DNA of 64,000 bases from Streptomyces sp. NBC_01116 (GTDB taxonomy: Bacteria; Actinomycetota; Actinomycetes; Streptomycetales; Streptomycetaceae): positions 3,891,501 through 3,955,500 of the forward strand of contig NZ_CP108644.1 of assembly GCF_041435495.1 (NCBI RefSeq), written 5' to 3'. How positions within the stretch are numbered: the first letter of the stretch is position 1; the number at the start of each line of letters is the position of its first letter. The notes under the pieces were generated by a model that saw only the letters and a program-made list of their open reading frames with translations, searched no databases and was not told the DNA's origin. Below are positions 8,967 to 17,549 of the stretch, piece by piece. The position numbers were made by a program, and so were the translations under genes.

Positions 8967-10052
8967 GTGAACCGACGCCACTGCGCCACTGCCGCCATCA
9001 CGCTGGTCTGTGCACTGGCCCTGCTGACGTCCACGGGCCAGGCCGTGGCCGCGCCGACACCGGAGCCCTCAACCTCCCCGTCCGCCTCCACCGCCGGCTC
9101 GCCGCCCCGCTACTCCAACGCGGACCTCGAAAAGGTCCGCGAGCAGATCGACACGCTGTACCGGAAGGCGGCCGCGGCGACGGACGCGTACAACCTCGCC
9201 GAGGAGCAGACGAAGAAGCAGTCCGGCGAGATCGTGAAGCTGGCCAAGGCGATCGTCGACGGCCAGGCCCGTATCGCCGCACTGAAGGACCGGGCCGGGG
9301 CCCAGGCCCGCGAGCAGTACCGCAACGGCGGCCTGCCGCCCGGCGCGCAGCTGGCCCTGAGCAACGACCCGAAGCTCTTCCTGGACGGGATCAACGAGGT
9401 CCGCCAGAGCCAGCAGGCCTCGAAGTCGCTCCTGACCGATCTGAACCAGACGCAGGAGGACCTGGAGACGTACACCCAGGACGCCAGCGCGAACTGGGAG
9501 AAGCTGGAGACGACCCGGGTCAAGCAGGCCAAGGCCAAGAAGAAGATCAACGCCCAGATCAAGGCCGCAGAGAAGATCGAATCGCAGCTGGAGGAGAAGG
9601 AGCGCGACCGGCTCCGCCAGCTGGAGCGGGCCGCCGCGGACAAGGCGCAGACCGCCTGGCTCTCCTCCGGCGCCGTCAAGGACGTCAGCGGCGAGGCGAG
9701 CGAGGGCGGGGCGGCGGCGGTGGCCTTCGCGACGGCGCAGATAGGCAAGCCGTACGTCTGGGGGGCCGAGGGTCCCGGCTCGTACGACTGCTCGGGGCTG
9801 ACCTCGCAGGCGTGGCTGGCGGCGAAGCGCCCGATCCCGCGCACCTCGCAGGAGCAGTGGCGGCTGCTGCCGCGTATCGACATCCGGGACATGCGCCCCG
9901 GTGACCTGATCATCTACCACGCCGACGCCAGCCACGTCGGGATGTACGTCGGCGACGGCGCGATCGTCCACTCCCCGCGCCCCGGCCGCAACGTCACGCT
10001 GGCGGGCGCGGGCTCGATGAAGATCCTCGGCGTGGTCCGCCCGGACAAGTAG
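8967..10052 (+). CDS. secreted NlpC/P60 peptidoglycan hydrolase
   Basis: 361-residue cell-wall endopeptidase. The signal peptide covers about residues 1-33 (ending VAAP), followed by a Ser/Thr/Pro linker, a long coiled-coil-like region (DLEKVREQIDTLYRKAAAATD to KIESQLEEKERDRLRQLERA), and a C-terminal NlpC/P60 domain. The catalytic Cys is in YDCSGLTSQAW and the His in DASHVGMYVGDG. GTG at 8967 follows GGAGGGGGAG. The protein ends VVRPDK-stop; those last codons are the first unit of an 18-bp repeat array that continues in frame beyond the TAG. Confidence 0.92.
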   Translation: MNRRHCATAAITLVCALALLTSTGQAVAAPTPEPSTSPSASTAGSPPRYSNADLEKVREQIDTLYRKAAAATDAYNLAEEQTKKQSGEIVKLAKAIVDGQARIAALKDRAGAQAREQYRNGGLPPGAQLALSNDPKLFLDGINEVRQSQQASKSLLTDLNQTQEDLETYTQDASANWEKLETTRVKQAKAKKKINAQIKAAEKIESQLEEKERDRLRQLERAAADKAQTAWLSSGAVKDVSGEASEGGAAAVAFATAQIGKPYVWGAEGPGSYDCSGLTSQAWLAAKRPIPRTSQEQWRLLPRIDIRDMRPGDLIIYHADASHVGMYVGDGAIVHSPRPGRNVTLAGAGSMKILGVVRPDK

Positions 10053-10163
10053 GAACGGCCGGACAAGAGGGACCGGCCGGATAAGCAGGACCGGCCGGAC
10101 AAGAAGGAACGGCCGGACAAGCAGGACCGGCTGGGCGGGAAGGATCGGCCGGACAGGAGGCAC
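10038..10163 (+). repeat. 18-bp tandem repeat spanning the NlpC/P60 stop codon
   Basis: Seven units of 18 bp start at 10038, 10056, 10074, 10092, 10110, 10128 and 10146. The unit reads CGGCCGGACAAGNNGGAC and in the gene's frame encodes R-P-D-K-x-D/E. In the first unit x is the TAG stop of the NlpC/P60 gene; in the next four it is AGG, CAG, AAG and CAG. Unit 6 is degenerate. After the stop the frame stays open to a TGA at 10332-10334, 93 more codons. Confidence 0.9.
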
Positions 10164-10540
10164 GGCCCTCGCGAGGACGTGCTCCTGCCCGAGGCAGGCC
10201 CCTCGGGGGGGGCCGTGCGTCCGGCCGGGGGCGAGGCCCTCGGGAAGTCCCGCCGCCTGCCCGGGGCAAGACTCTCGCGAGGCCGTGACCGGGGCCACGT
10301 GACCGGGGCCACGCCGCCGCTGACGGGCGCGTGATGTTTGTCATGCGCGCTTCTGCGCCGTTATCGCGGCCCATCGCGCCGGATCCGTGTCGGGACGCGG
10401 CTTATGGCGGCGCGTACGACGGGGGCCGGTCCCCGTGCGCCATTCCGTTCCCCCACCGCGGAGCGCTATCGTCCCCGACTGGCGGATCGTCGATCGTCGA
10501 CCCGCCGCGCCCTCGGGGGGAGGGAAGGAAACTCGAACCG
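10164..10540. other. intergenic stretch without a supported gene
   Basis: Between the repeat array and the PP2C gene. It holds GC-rich partial repeats (GACCGGGGCCACG twice near 10287-10313) and a small AT-richer patch, GATGTTTGTCATGCG near 10333, that may contain the downstream promoter. No ORF with a convincing start or homology pattern is visible. Confidence 0.5.
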
Positions 10541-11962
10541 ATGCCCGTACCCGTACCGCAGCAGCGATCCGTTCCCGCTGCGGAGACCTCGCACGGCGAC
10601 CTCACCCTGCTGGTGATCGAGGACGACCCGGCGGGCACCACCATCACCGTCCCCGAACTCTCGGCGGCGGCCGGGACCCGGGTCCGTATCCGTACCGCCC
10701 GCAACCTCACCGAGGCCGCGCGGCTGCTCACCGACGACGTCGACTGCATCCTGCTGGACCTGGCGCTGTCCGTCACGGGCGGCGGGTCCGGCCCCGGCAC
10801 GCCCGCCACGGACGCCGGGACGGCCGGCAGCGGGCCCTCCGGCGGCGGATCGCTGCCCGAGCCCGTGTCCGGGCGGGCCGACGAGCTGACGGCCCTCACC
10901 CACGTACTCCGCATCGCGCCGCTGCACGCGGTCCTCGCGCTGACCGCTCAGGACGACACGGAGCTGGCGGCCGAGGCGGTCCGGGTCGGGGCGCAGGACT
11001 ACCTCTTCCGGGGCGAGCTGGACGCACGTGTCCTGAGCCGCGCCATCCGGTACGCCGTGGAGCGCAAGCGCGCCGACATCGCCCAGCACCAGCTGACCGA
11101 GTCCCGGCTGCGCGCCCAGGAGAACGCCCGCCTGGAGCGCGGCCTGCTCCCCACCCCGCTGCTGGACGGCTCCGGCCTGAGCTTCGCCGCCCGCTACCGC
11201 CCCGGCCGCAGCCGCGCCCTCCTCGGCGGCGACTTCTACGACGTCGTCCGCACCCCGGACGGCACGGTGCACGCGATGATCGGCGACGTCTGCGGACACG
11301 GCCCGGACGAGGCGGCGCTCGGCGTCGAGCTGCGGATCGCCTGGCGGGCGCTGACCCTGGCCGGGCTGTGCGGGGACGAGCTGCTCTCCACGCTCCAGCA
11401 GGTGCTGGAGCACGAGCGGCAGAGCGAGGAGATCTTCGCGACGCTCTGCACCGTGGACATCGCGCCGGACGGGCGACGGGCCGGGCTCTGCCTGGCCGGA
11501 CACCCCGCACCGCTGCTCGCCCGCCAGGGCCTGCCCGCCCGGCTGCTCCCGTACGAGGACGGCGGCCCGGCCCTGGGACTGCTGCCGCGGGCCAGGTGGC
11601 CGCGTCGCCAGGTCGAGCTGGGCGGCGCCTGGAGCCTGATGATGTACACGGACGGGCTCATCGAGGGGCGCGTGGGGACCGGAGGCAGCGAGCGGCTCGG
11701 CCAGGACGGCATGGTCGCGATGGTCAACAGCCGGCTGGAACAGGGGCTGGCGGGCGAGGAGCTGCTGGAGGCGGCGGTCGCCGAGGTGCGGGAGCTGAAC
11801 GGCGGCGAGCTGACCGACGACGTGGCGGTCCTGCTGCTGGGCCGCGATCCGGAGCGGACACGACGATGGGGCGGCAGCGCACCGCGCTCCCACCCCGTGT
11901 CCGTCGACCGGCCGCCGTCCCCGCCCGTGAAGGCGGCGGGGGCTCAGCGCCCGCCGTTGTAG
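10541..11962 (+). CDS. response-regulator-linked SpoIIE/PP2C serine phosphatase
   Basis: 473-residue regulator. The N-terminal receiver begins LTLLVIEDDPAGTTITVPEL and has the phospho-acceptor region CILLDLALS, then an inserted Gly/Ser/Pro-rich stretch (about residues 90-115) not typical of receivers, LTAQDD and DYLFRGELDARVL (usually a Lys; here Arg/Gly). A short coiled coil follows, then a SpoIIE phosphatase: GGDFYDVV, IGDVCGHGPDEAAL, CLAGHPAPLL and MYTDGLIEGR supply the metal-binding aspartates. This domain order fits RsbU-like phosphatases acting on anti-sigma-antagonist systems. The ATG at 10541 follows GGGAGGGAAGGAA. It overlaps the convergent DUF2516 stop by 19 bp. Confidence 0.88.
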   Translation: MPVPVPQQRSVPAAETSHGDLTLLVIEDDPAGTTITVPELSAAAGTRVRIRTARNLTEAARLLTDDVDCILLDLALSVTGGGSGPGTPATDAGTAGSGPSGGGSLPEPVSGRADELTALTHVLRIAPLHAVLALTAQDDTELAAEAVRVGAQDYLFRGELDARVLSRAIRYAVERKRADIAQHQLTESRLRAQENARLERGLLPTPLLDGSGLSFAARYRPGRSRALLGGDFYDVVRTPDGTVHAMIGDVCGHGPDEAALGVELRIAWRALTLAGLCGDELLSTLQQVLEHERQSEEIFATLCTVDIAPDGRRAGLCLAGHPAPLLARQGLPARLLPYEDGGPALGLLPRARWPRRQVELGGAWSLMMYTDGLIEGRVGTGGSERLGQDGMVAMVNSRLEQGLAGEELLEAAVAEVRELNGGELTDDVAVLLLGRDPERTRRWGGSAPRSHPVSVDRPPSPPVKAAGAQRPPL

Positions 11963-12279
11963 GGACCGTACGGACCGTCGCTGCTGGAACCGCCGCTGCG
12001 GCCACCGCCGCCCGAGACCGCCTTGAGCGCGGGACGCACGTCGACCATGAACACGATCGACGCGACCACGCCCGCGAGCTGCAGGAAGAGCATGGGGATC
12101 AGCAGGTTCACGGCGACGGCGACACCGAGGATCACCAGCCAGAAGGATTTCTTCTTCTTGTCGGCGGCCCGGTAGGCGTCCTCACGGGCGGTCGCCGCGA
12201 AGACGAACGCGACCACGGCCAGCACCAGCATCGCCAGATAGAGCAGCTGGAGGACCGAGCCGAACGCTGAGAGCAACAT
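11944..12279 (-). CDS. DUF2516 membrane protein
   Basis: 111-residue membrane protein. Two long hydrophobic helices (about residues 8-28, LYLAMLVLAVVAFVFAA, and 47-85, FWLVILGVAVAVNLLIPMLF) flank a basic loop, AADKKKKS, where the first helix ends. The C-terminal tail is Gly/Ser/Tyr-rich (GPYGPYNGGR). The pattern matches DUF2516, of unknown function. It probably follows the HbhA-like and XRE genes on the same strand, with a gap of 146 bp. The last codons overlap the end of the PP2C gene on the other strand. Confidence 0.82.
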   Translation of the reverse strand: MLLSAFGSVLQLLYLAMLVLAVVAFVFAATAREDAYRAADKKKKSFWLVILGVAVAVNLLIPMLFLQLAGVVASIVFMVDVRPALKAVSGGGGRSGGSSSDGPYGPYNGGR

Positions 12280-12425
12280 GGTGTGTACCGCCTAGTGAGT
12301 GGATGAGCGCCCTGCGGCCGGAAGGGCCAAGGTACCGGGACAACGAGCCGGCCACCCGTAAAGGTGCCCGCCCCGCGCCCCGGTCACGCGTACCGCTTTC
12401 CGCGTCCCGGTAGGACCCGTGGGGG

Positions 12426-13127
12426 TCACTCGCCGGCGGGCGGCGGGGTCTTCCTGGCCGCGGGCTTGCGCGGCGCGGGCGTCTTCTTGGCGGGCGCGGC
12501 CTTGGCCTCGGCGGACTTCACCGGGGCGGCGGGCTTGGCCTTGGTCGCGGCGGGCGCCGACTTCGCCGGGGCGGCGGGAGCGGGCTTCGTCGCGGCGGGA
12601 GCGGGCTTCGTCGCGGCGGGAGCGGGCTTCGTCGCGGCGGGCGCGCTCTTCGTCGCGGCCTTGGGCTTGGGCTCGGCCTCGACGACGGCGGCGATCTCGA
12701 CGATCTCCTCGGCCGTCTCCCCGCGCCAGGTCCGTACGGTCTGCTCGCCGTGCTCGGCGACCTTCTCGTACGTCTCCCGGGCCTTGATGGCGTATTCGGC
12801 GGCCACTCCCACGCTGCGGAGCGCCAGGTCCTGCGCGTTCTCGCCCAGCTTCTTCAGGTCGGCGGCGTCGAACGAGCCGAACACCTCGGTGACCTTCGCC
12901 TGCACGGTGGCCTGGGCCTCCTTGGCCTGCGTGGTCACCTTCTCCTGCACGGCCTTGGGGTCGGTGTTGCGCACGGCGTCGATCCGCTCGGGCGCCTCGG
13001 CCCGCAGCTGCTCGATCAGCGCCGGAACCTTGCGCGCCTGCTGCACGGCCAGGTCGGCCGTGCCGGCGGCGAAGTAGAGGGGGGTGGGGTCGGTGAGGGT
13101 CTTGCGCAGGTCATCGGTGATGGCCAT
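12426..13127 (-). CDS. HbhA-like helical protein with Lys/Ala/Pro repeat tail
   Basis: 233 residues with no signal peptide. The N-terminal two-thirds is helical, starting MAITDDLRKTLTDPTPLYFAAGTADLAVQQARKVPALIEQLRAE, the layout of mycobacterial heparin-binding hemagglutinin and its Streptomyces homologues. The tail is a basic repeat region in which AATKPAP occurs three times in a row, from a 21-bp DNA repeat around 12583-12650, then PAAPVKSAEAKAAPAKK. In mycobacteria such tails bind polyanions; here DNA, polymer or surface binding is only possible. It is 36 bp downstream of the XRE gene and likely cotranscribed. Confidence 0.82.
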   Translation of the reverse strand: MAITDDLRKTLTDPTPLYFAAGTADLAVQQARKVPALIEQLRAEAPERIDAVRNTDPKAVQEKVTTQAKEAQATVQAKVTEVFGSFDAADLKKLGENAQDLALRSVGVAAEYAIKARETYEKVAEHGEQTVRTWRGETAEEIVEIAAVVEAEPKPKAATKSAPAATKPAPAATKPAPAATKPAPAAPAKSAPAATKAKPAAPVKSAEAKAAPAKKTPAPRKPAARKTPPPAGE

Positions 13128-13162
13128 GACTGTGGTCCTCCCGGATCATCAGAACCAGCTGT

Positions 13163-13672
13163 TCAGCTGTGAGGGTCTTGGTCTTCGGTGGCGTCCGCAC
13201 CGGCGTCGTCGCCGTTGCGGGGCCCGGCATCGCGGCCCGCGTCCGCATCCGCTTTCGCGTCCGCACCGGGTATCGCGTCCGCACCGGCTTCCGCATCCGC
13301 ATCCGCGTCCGCATCGGGCCCGGGGACGAATCCGTTCTCGCGGCGGAAGGAGTCGTAGATCTGCAGCAGCACGTTCTTCTGCCGCTCGTTGATCGACGGA
13401 TCGGCCAGAATGACCGCCCGCGTCTCCAGCTCCTCCCGCTCCCGCTCGTCGAGGATCCCCGCACGGACGTACAGGGTCTCGGCCGAGATCCGCAGCGCCT
13501 TGGCGACCTGCTGGAGCACGTCCGCGCTGGGCTTGCGCAGACCGCGCTCGATCTGGCTGAGATACGGGTTCGACACCCCGGTCGCGTCGGCGAGCTGCCG
13601 CAGCGAGAGCTGCGCTGCACGGCGCTGCTCCCGCAGGTACTCACCGAGATTGCCGACGTTGAGTGATGCCAT
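13163..13672 (-). CDS. XRE-family HTH regulator with acidic repeat tail
   Basis: 169-residue DNA-binding protein. The HTH (residues about 9-62) reads LGEYLREQRRAAQLSLRQLADATGVSNPYLSQIERGLRKPS, followed by a dimer-type helix ILDEREREELETRAVILADPSINERQKNVLLQIYDSF. The last 55 residues are low complexity, dominated by Asp-Ala pairs (DADADADAEAGADA), encoded by hexanucleotide-like repeats around 13230-13320. A perfect palindrome lies 28 bp upstream of its ATG, so autoregulation is likely. It leads an apparent XRE - HbhA-like - DUF2516 string, suggesting it controls those genes. Confidence 0.88.
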   Translation of the reverse strand: MASLNVGNLGEYLREQRRAAQLSLRQLADATGVSNPYLSQIERGLRKPSADVLQQVAKALRISAETLYVRAGILDEREREELETRAVILADPSINERQKNVLLQIYDSFRRENGFVPGPDADADADAEAGADAIPGADAKADADAGRDAGPRNGDDAGADATEDQDPHS

Positions 13673-13699
13673 GACCCGATACTGCAACACCCCCGCTAA

Positions 13700-13725
13700 C
13701 TTTTGCAAGCACATGCTTGCAAAAG
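13700..13725. promoter_or_regulatory. palindromic operator upstream of XRE gene
   Basis: The arms CTTTTGCAAGCA (13700-13711) and TGCTTGCAAAAG (13714-13725) are perfect inverted repeats separated by CA. The site is AT-rich compared with its surroundings and lies 28 bp before the XRE start codon at 13672, the usual place for an autoregulatory operator. Confidence 0.8.
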
Positions 13726-13784
13726 TGTCGCGTGCCACTGCGCTCGGCGCGGTGACGTTCGGCACCGGTGTCCGTCCTCAGTAG

Positions 13785-14030
13785 ATGTGGCGAGTCCCAG
13801 TGGTTCTGGCGAACGACCTGGCGGAGTACAGCACCGAGCTGACGAGCGACGTCACCGCGGCCCATGGCGGTGACGGTGGCGAGTCGGTGTGCGGAGGGTA
13901 CGGCCGGGTGCTGGCGTGGCTGCCCCTGGCCACCGCCAACCGCAACCCCTCCATGGCCGAGTTCGCGTACGACCCGGACGGCGGGGGCGTCTACGAGGAC
14001 TTCTCCACCCGGCCCGTACTCACGCTCTGA
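13785..14030 (+). CDS. small hypothetical protein (weak support)
   Basis: An 81-codon open frame, MWRVPVVLANDLAEYSTELTSD... ending FSTRPVLTL. No ribosome site precedes the ATG, no family is recognised and there is no signal peptide or membrane segment. It lies 60 bp from the palindrome at 13700-13725 and divergent from the XRE gene, which is an arrangement seen for real small genes. Third-position GC is high but the frame could be chance in GC-rich DNA. Confidence 0.3.
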   Translation: MWRVPVVLANDLAEYSTELTSDVTAAHGGDGGESVCGGYGRVLAWLPLATANRNPSMAEFAYDPDGGGVYEDFSTRPVLTL

Positions 14031-14233
14031 ACCACCCCGGACCGGCCCGAGGCTCACCGCGCGGGCCGTCCCACCGGCCGGTCGTTCGGCGCCGAGCCCG
14101 CCGACCAGACGGTTGAGAAAGCGGGTGAACGGGGCTTCGGGGGTCTGAGGGGCGCACGGGGCTCGGTCCGCGTTCTCCTCACCGTCTTCCTCCTGGACCT
14201 TGTTCCGAAGATCGTCCTGTCGGAGGCTGAAGC

Positions 14234-15088
14234 ATGCAGAATCAACCGACGTTCGTCCTTGTCCACGGGGCCTTCGCGAATTCGTTCTCGTTCGCGCCAC
14301 TCCAGGCCGAACTCGCCCTGCTCGGGCACCGCTCGGTCGCGGTCGACCTTCCGGGGCACGGGTTCGAGGCGACATCACCGGCGTCCTACCAGGCTCCCCA
14401 GGATCTCGTCGCCCTCGCCACGGAGCCGGGCGGCATCAAGGGAGTCACCCTCGCGGACAACGCCGCCCGCGTGATCGACGTCCTCGAACGGGCCAAGCGG
14501 AACGGGCCCACCGTCCTCGTCGCCCACAGCAGGGGCGGCATCACGACCACCGCCGTCGCCAACGCCCGGCCCGACCTGATCGACCGGATCGTCTACGTCT
14601 CCGCCTGGTGCCCCGTCGACCTGGACGTGGGCGGCTACTACACCCAGCCGGAGATGGCCGACGTCGACGCGGAGGCCCTCGCCTCCGTGGTCGTCGGGAA
14701 TCCGGCCGAACTCGGGCTGCTGCGCTTCAACTTCCGCACGGCCGACCCGTCTGCGCTCACCCTGCTCAAGCAGTCCTTCGCCGCCGACCTCACCGACGAC
14801 GAGTTCCGGATCTTCCTCAGCACCTTCCAGTGCGACGAGAACCTCGACGCCGGTACGGACGCCGACCGGGCACAGGCCACGACCTGGGGCCGGATACCCC
14901 GGACCTACGTCCGGCTGGCCGCCGACGCCAGCGTTCCGCCGGCCGTGCAGGACCGCATGATCCGCGAGGCCGACGCGCTCACACCCGACAACACCTTCGA
15001 CGTCCGGACGCTCGACGGAAGCCATCTGCACTGGCTCGTCCATCCGAAGCCCGCCGCCGAGCTGCTCGCCGGGCTCGCGGCGCTCTGA
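14234..15088 (+). CDS. alpha/beta hydrolase
   Basis: 284-residue cytosolic hydrolase. FVLVHGAFANSFSF carries the oxyanion-hole HG, VDLPGHGF follows, VAHSRGGITT is the nucleophile elbow (Ser near residue 98), and the C-terminal His is in DGSHLHWLVHPKPAAELL. It resembles salicylate-esterase/hydroxynitrile-lyase-type small hydrolases common in Streptomyces; the substrate is unknown. There is no clear operon partner. The gap before it, 14031-14233, shows no feature beyond possible promoter sequence. Confidence 0.85.
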   Translation: MQNQPTFVLVHGAFANSFSFAPLQAELALLGHRSVAVDLPGHGFEATSPASYQAPQDLVALATEPGGIKGVTLADNAARVIDVLERAKRNGPTVLVAHSRGGITTTAVANARPDLIDRIVYVSAWCPVDLDVGGYYTQPEMADVDAEALASVVVGNPAELGLLRFNFRTADPSALTLLKQSFAADLTDDEFRIFLSTFQCDENLDAGTDADRAQATTWGRIPRTYVRLAADASVPPAVQDRMIREADALTPDNTFDVRTLDGSHLHWLVHPKPAAELLAGLAAL

Positions 15089-15374
15089 CCGTCCGGCGGG
15101 CGGTCCGCCGTTCCCGGCGGGTCCCCGCCACCTCGGCCCCTCGCCCCTCCTCCCCGGAGGGGAACTCCGCTCATACATAAGCGTGTTGGGCCCCCCACTG
15201 GGCCCGTGGACCCCTGACCGGGCGGCCTCCCGCCTCTATCGTCTATGCGGGTAGATCCTCGTATCCGCTGAACCCGCTCATCCGGACGTCCCAGGTGCTC
15301 CACCCGTCCCACACGTGCTCGACCGATCCCCTGTTTTCGACCGATCCCCTGTGCTCGACCGCTTCGAGGGAGAC

Positions 15375-16388
15375 ATGATGTGCCGATCCTGTGCGACCCG
15401 CGCCGCGTCGGCGGAAACACCGGCGGACCGGGGGAGTCCGGACCACGGTCCGTCCCGTCGGGGCCTGTTGGCGGGCCTGGGCCTGGGCGTCCTCGGCCTG
15501 AACCTGACGGCCGGGGTCTCCACGGCGGCAGCGTCGACAGCGACCGCGAGCGCTACGGCGACCGCGACCGCGAAGAACGGGGCGTGGGCCAATCCTGCCC
15601 TGGGCCGGTTCCCGGCCGGGGGCCACTACGGCGCGCCCCGGGGCGGCGCGTCCCACGCCGGCCAGGACGTCAGCAACTCCACGGGCACCGCCGTGCACGC
15701 GGCGGCCGGGGGCACGGTCGTCCGCCGGTCGTGGGGAGGTGGGCTGCCGGGCCGGACCGGTAACGCCCTGGTGATCGCGCACGGCGACAACCGGTACACG
15801 TACTACGGGCATCTCAGCGCCTACCGGGTTGGGCTCGACGCCGAGGTCTCGGCCGGGCAGCGCATCGCCGACATGGGGGCCACCGGCAACGTGACCGGGC
15901 CCCACCTGCACTTCGAGACCCACTCGGGACGCCTCGGCACCACGGTGAACCCGGTCGCCTTCCTGGCCGCCCGGGGCGTGGACCTGTCCGGCGGCTGGTC
16001 GCGGATCGACCCGGGCGCGAGCGGCGCCACCGTCGTGGTGATCCAGCACCTGATGAACCAGCGCGGCCACGGGCTGGCCGCCGACGGGAGTTACGGCTCC
16101 GTGTCCGTCGAGGCGGTCGAACGGTTCCAGCGCTCCAAGGGGCTGGCGGCGGACGGCCAGGTCGGACCGGCCACCTGGCCCGTGCTCGTGTACACGCTGC
16201 GGCAGGGCGCGGGCGGGTCCCACGTCCGGGCCCTGCAGAGCGCGCTGAACAAACGCGGCGCCCGACTGGCGGTCGACGGCGGATTCGGTTCCGTCACCTC
16301 CAGCGCCGTACGCGCCTACCAGAGCGTCAACCGCCTGGTGGCCGACGGCGAGGCGGGCCCGGTGACCTGGCGGGCGCTGACCGGCTGA
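15375..16388 (+). CDS. secreted M23 peptidase with two peptidoglycan-binding domains
   Basis: 337-residue exported endopeptidase. A twin-arginine-like start, SRRGLLAGLGLGVLGLNLTAG, leads to an Ala/Thr repeat linker. The LytM/M23 domain follows: SHAGQD gives the first His and Asp zinc ligands and GPHLHFETHSG the HxH. After that come two PG_binding_1 repeats, each with a GLAADGSYGS or LAVDGGFGS core and VGPATWPVL/GPVTWRAL end. The ATG at 15375 (or 15378) follows GAGGGA. It probably cuts stem-peptide crosslinks in the wall. Three copies of CTCGACCG with two CCGATCCCCTGT repeats lie just upstream, 15318-15362. Confidence 0.88.
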   Translation: MMCRSCATRAASAETPADRGSPDHGPSRRGLLAGLGLGVLGLNLTAGVSTAAASTATASATATATAKNGAWANPALGRFPAGGHYGAPRGGASHAGQDVSNSTGTAVHAAAGGTVVRRSWGGGLPGRTGNALVIAHGDNRYTYYGHLSAYRVGLDAEVSAGQRIADMGATGNVTGPHLHFETHSGRLGTTVNPVAFLAARGVDLSGGWSRIDPGASGATVVVIQHLMNQRGHGLAADGSYGSVSVEAVERFQRSKGLAADGQVGPATWPVLVYTLRQGAGGSHVRALQSALNKRGARLAVDGGFGSVTSSAVRAYQSVNRLVADGEAGPVTWRALTG

Positions 16389-16552
16389 CCGCCGCCGAGT
16401 GTGGGACGCACGGTGACGCGTGAGGTCTCGCGGGGCGCCCGGAAGGGCGGCAGTGGTCGGCCATGAACGGTCCGGCGGCCGGTTATGGTCGACCACGTTC
16501 CCCCGCACCCGGCGCACCACGCCGCAAGCCACCGTAGGAGAACCGGACAGAC

Positions 16553-17341
16553 ATGTGCACGCGAACCGCGGCCGGCGGCCACGGCACCCCGGCGACACCT
16601 CCTGCGTCCTCTTCGGTCCCTGCCGATGGCGTCGCGCGCGTCGTCCGCTCCGACCTCTCCGACCGCGCCGACCGCGCCTTCGACGCCGTGCTCTGCGATC
16701 TCGACAACGTCGTCCGCTTCTACGACACCGCCCCGCTCGCCGCCCTGGAGCGGGCCGCCGGACTGCCGGAGGGCACCACGACGGACATCGCCTACGCGCC
16801 CGAGGTCGATCTCCCGCTGCTCCTGGGCCGGATCACCCCCGACGCCTGGGTGGAGGCCATCGTCGCCGGGCTCTCGGAGCGGCGGGTGGGCGGGGACCGG
16901 GCCCGCGCACTGGCCCGCGCACTCGCGGACGCGCCGTTCCGGGCCGATGAGGAAGCGGTGTCGCTGCTGCGCCGGGCCAGGGCCCACGTCCCGGTGGTGC
17001 TCGTCACCAACGCGACTCTCCAACTGGACGCGGACCTGGCCCTGTTGGGCCTGTCCGACCTGGCCGACGCGGTCGTGAGCAGCGCGGTGGAGCAGGTGGC
17101 CAAGCCCGACCCGGCCATCTACCGCATCGCGGCCGCACGGGCGGGTGTGCCACCGGCCCGGTGCCTGTTCGTGGACGACCGGCAGGAGAACGTCGACGCG
17201 GCGACCGCCCTCGGCATGACCGGCGTCCTCTTCCGCGACCCGGACGATCTGCGACGGGCGTTGGGGTCGTGTGCGGAGGGGGCGGCTGAGGAGGCGGCGG
17301 CGAGCGCCGGGGCGCGGACAACCGCCGCCCGGCCGCGTTGA
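16553..17341 (+). CDS. HAD-superfamily hydrolase
   Basis: 262-residue predicted phosphatase. Motif I is LCDLDNVV (the nucleophile Asp and the general acid Asp two residues later), motif II VLVTNAT, the Lys of motif III in VAKPDPAIYRIAAARAG, and motif IV LFVDDRQENVDAATALG. This is the beta-phosphoglucomutase/haloacid-dehalogenase-like group with a helical cap (residues about 70-130). The substrate is unknown. ATG 16553 follows AGGAG at 16533. N- and C-terminal tails are low-complexity Ala/Thr/Pro. The next gene is convergent. Confidence 0.85.
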   Translation: MCTRTAAGGHGTPATPPASSSVPADGVARVVRSDLSDRADRAFDAVLCDLDNVVRFYDTAPLAALERAAGLPEGTTTDIAYAPEVDLPLLLGRITPDAWVEAIVAGLSERRVGGDRARALARALADAPFRADEEAVSLLRRARAHVPVVLVTNATLQLDADLALLGLSDLADAVVSSAVEQVAKPDPAIYRIAAARAGVPPARCLFVDDRQENVDAATALGMTGVLFRDPDDLRRALGSCAEGAAEEAAASAGARTTAARPR

Positions 17342-17549
17342 GCGAGGGCCCGGGTCCGGAAGTGCTGTCCGGCGGACTGGCCAACGCCGGAGCCGTCCTC
17401 CGCCACGGCGACACCGTCGAACGTCCCGCACCCCCGCACACCGCCGTCCTGCACACCCACCTCCGGGCGCTCCGGAAGCAGGGGTTCGACGGTGTGCCCG
17501 TACCTCTGGGAGCCTCCGCCTCCGGGCTCCGCGAGCGGCTCTCGTACGT

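Noticed and set aside
13641..14378. 245-codon minus-strand frame upstream of the XRE gene
   Set aside because: Composition is wrong-phase and it would run through the palindrome and the XRE start; no domain or ribosome site.
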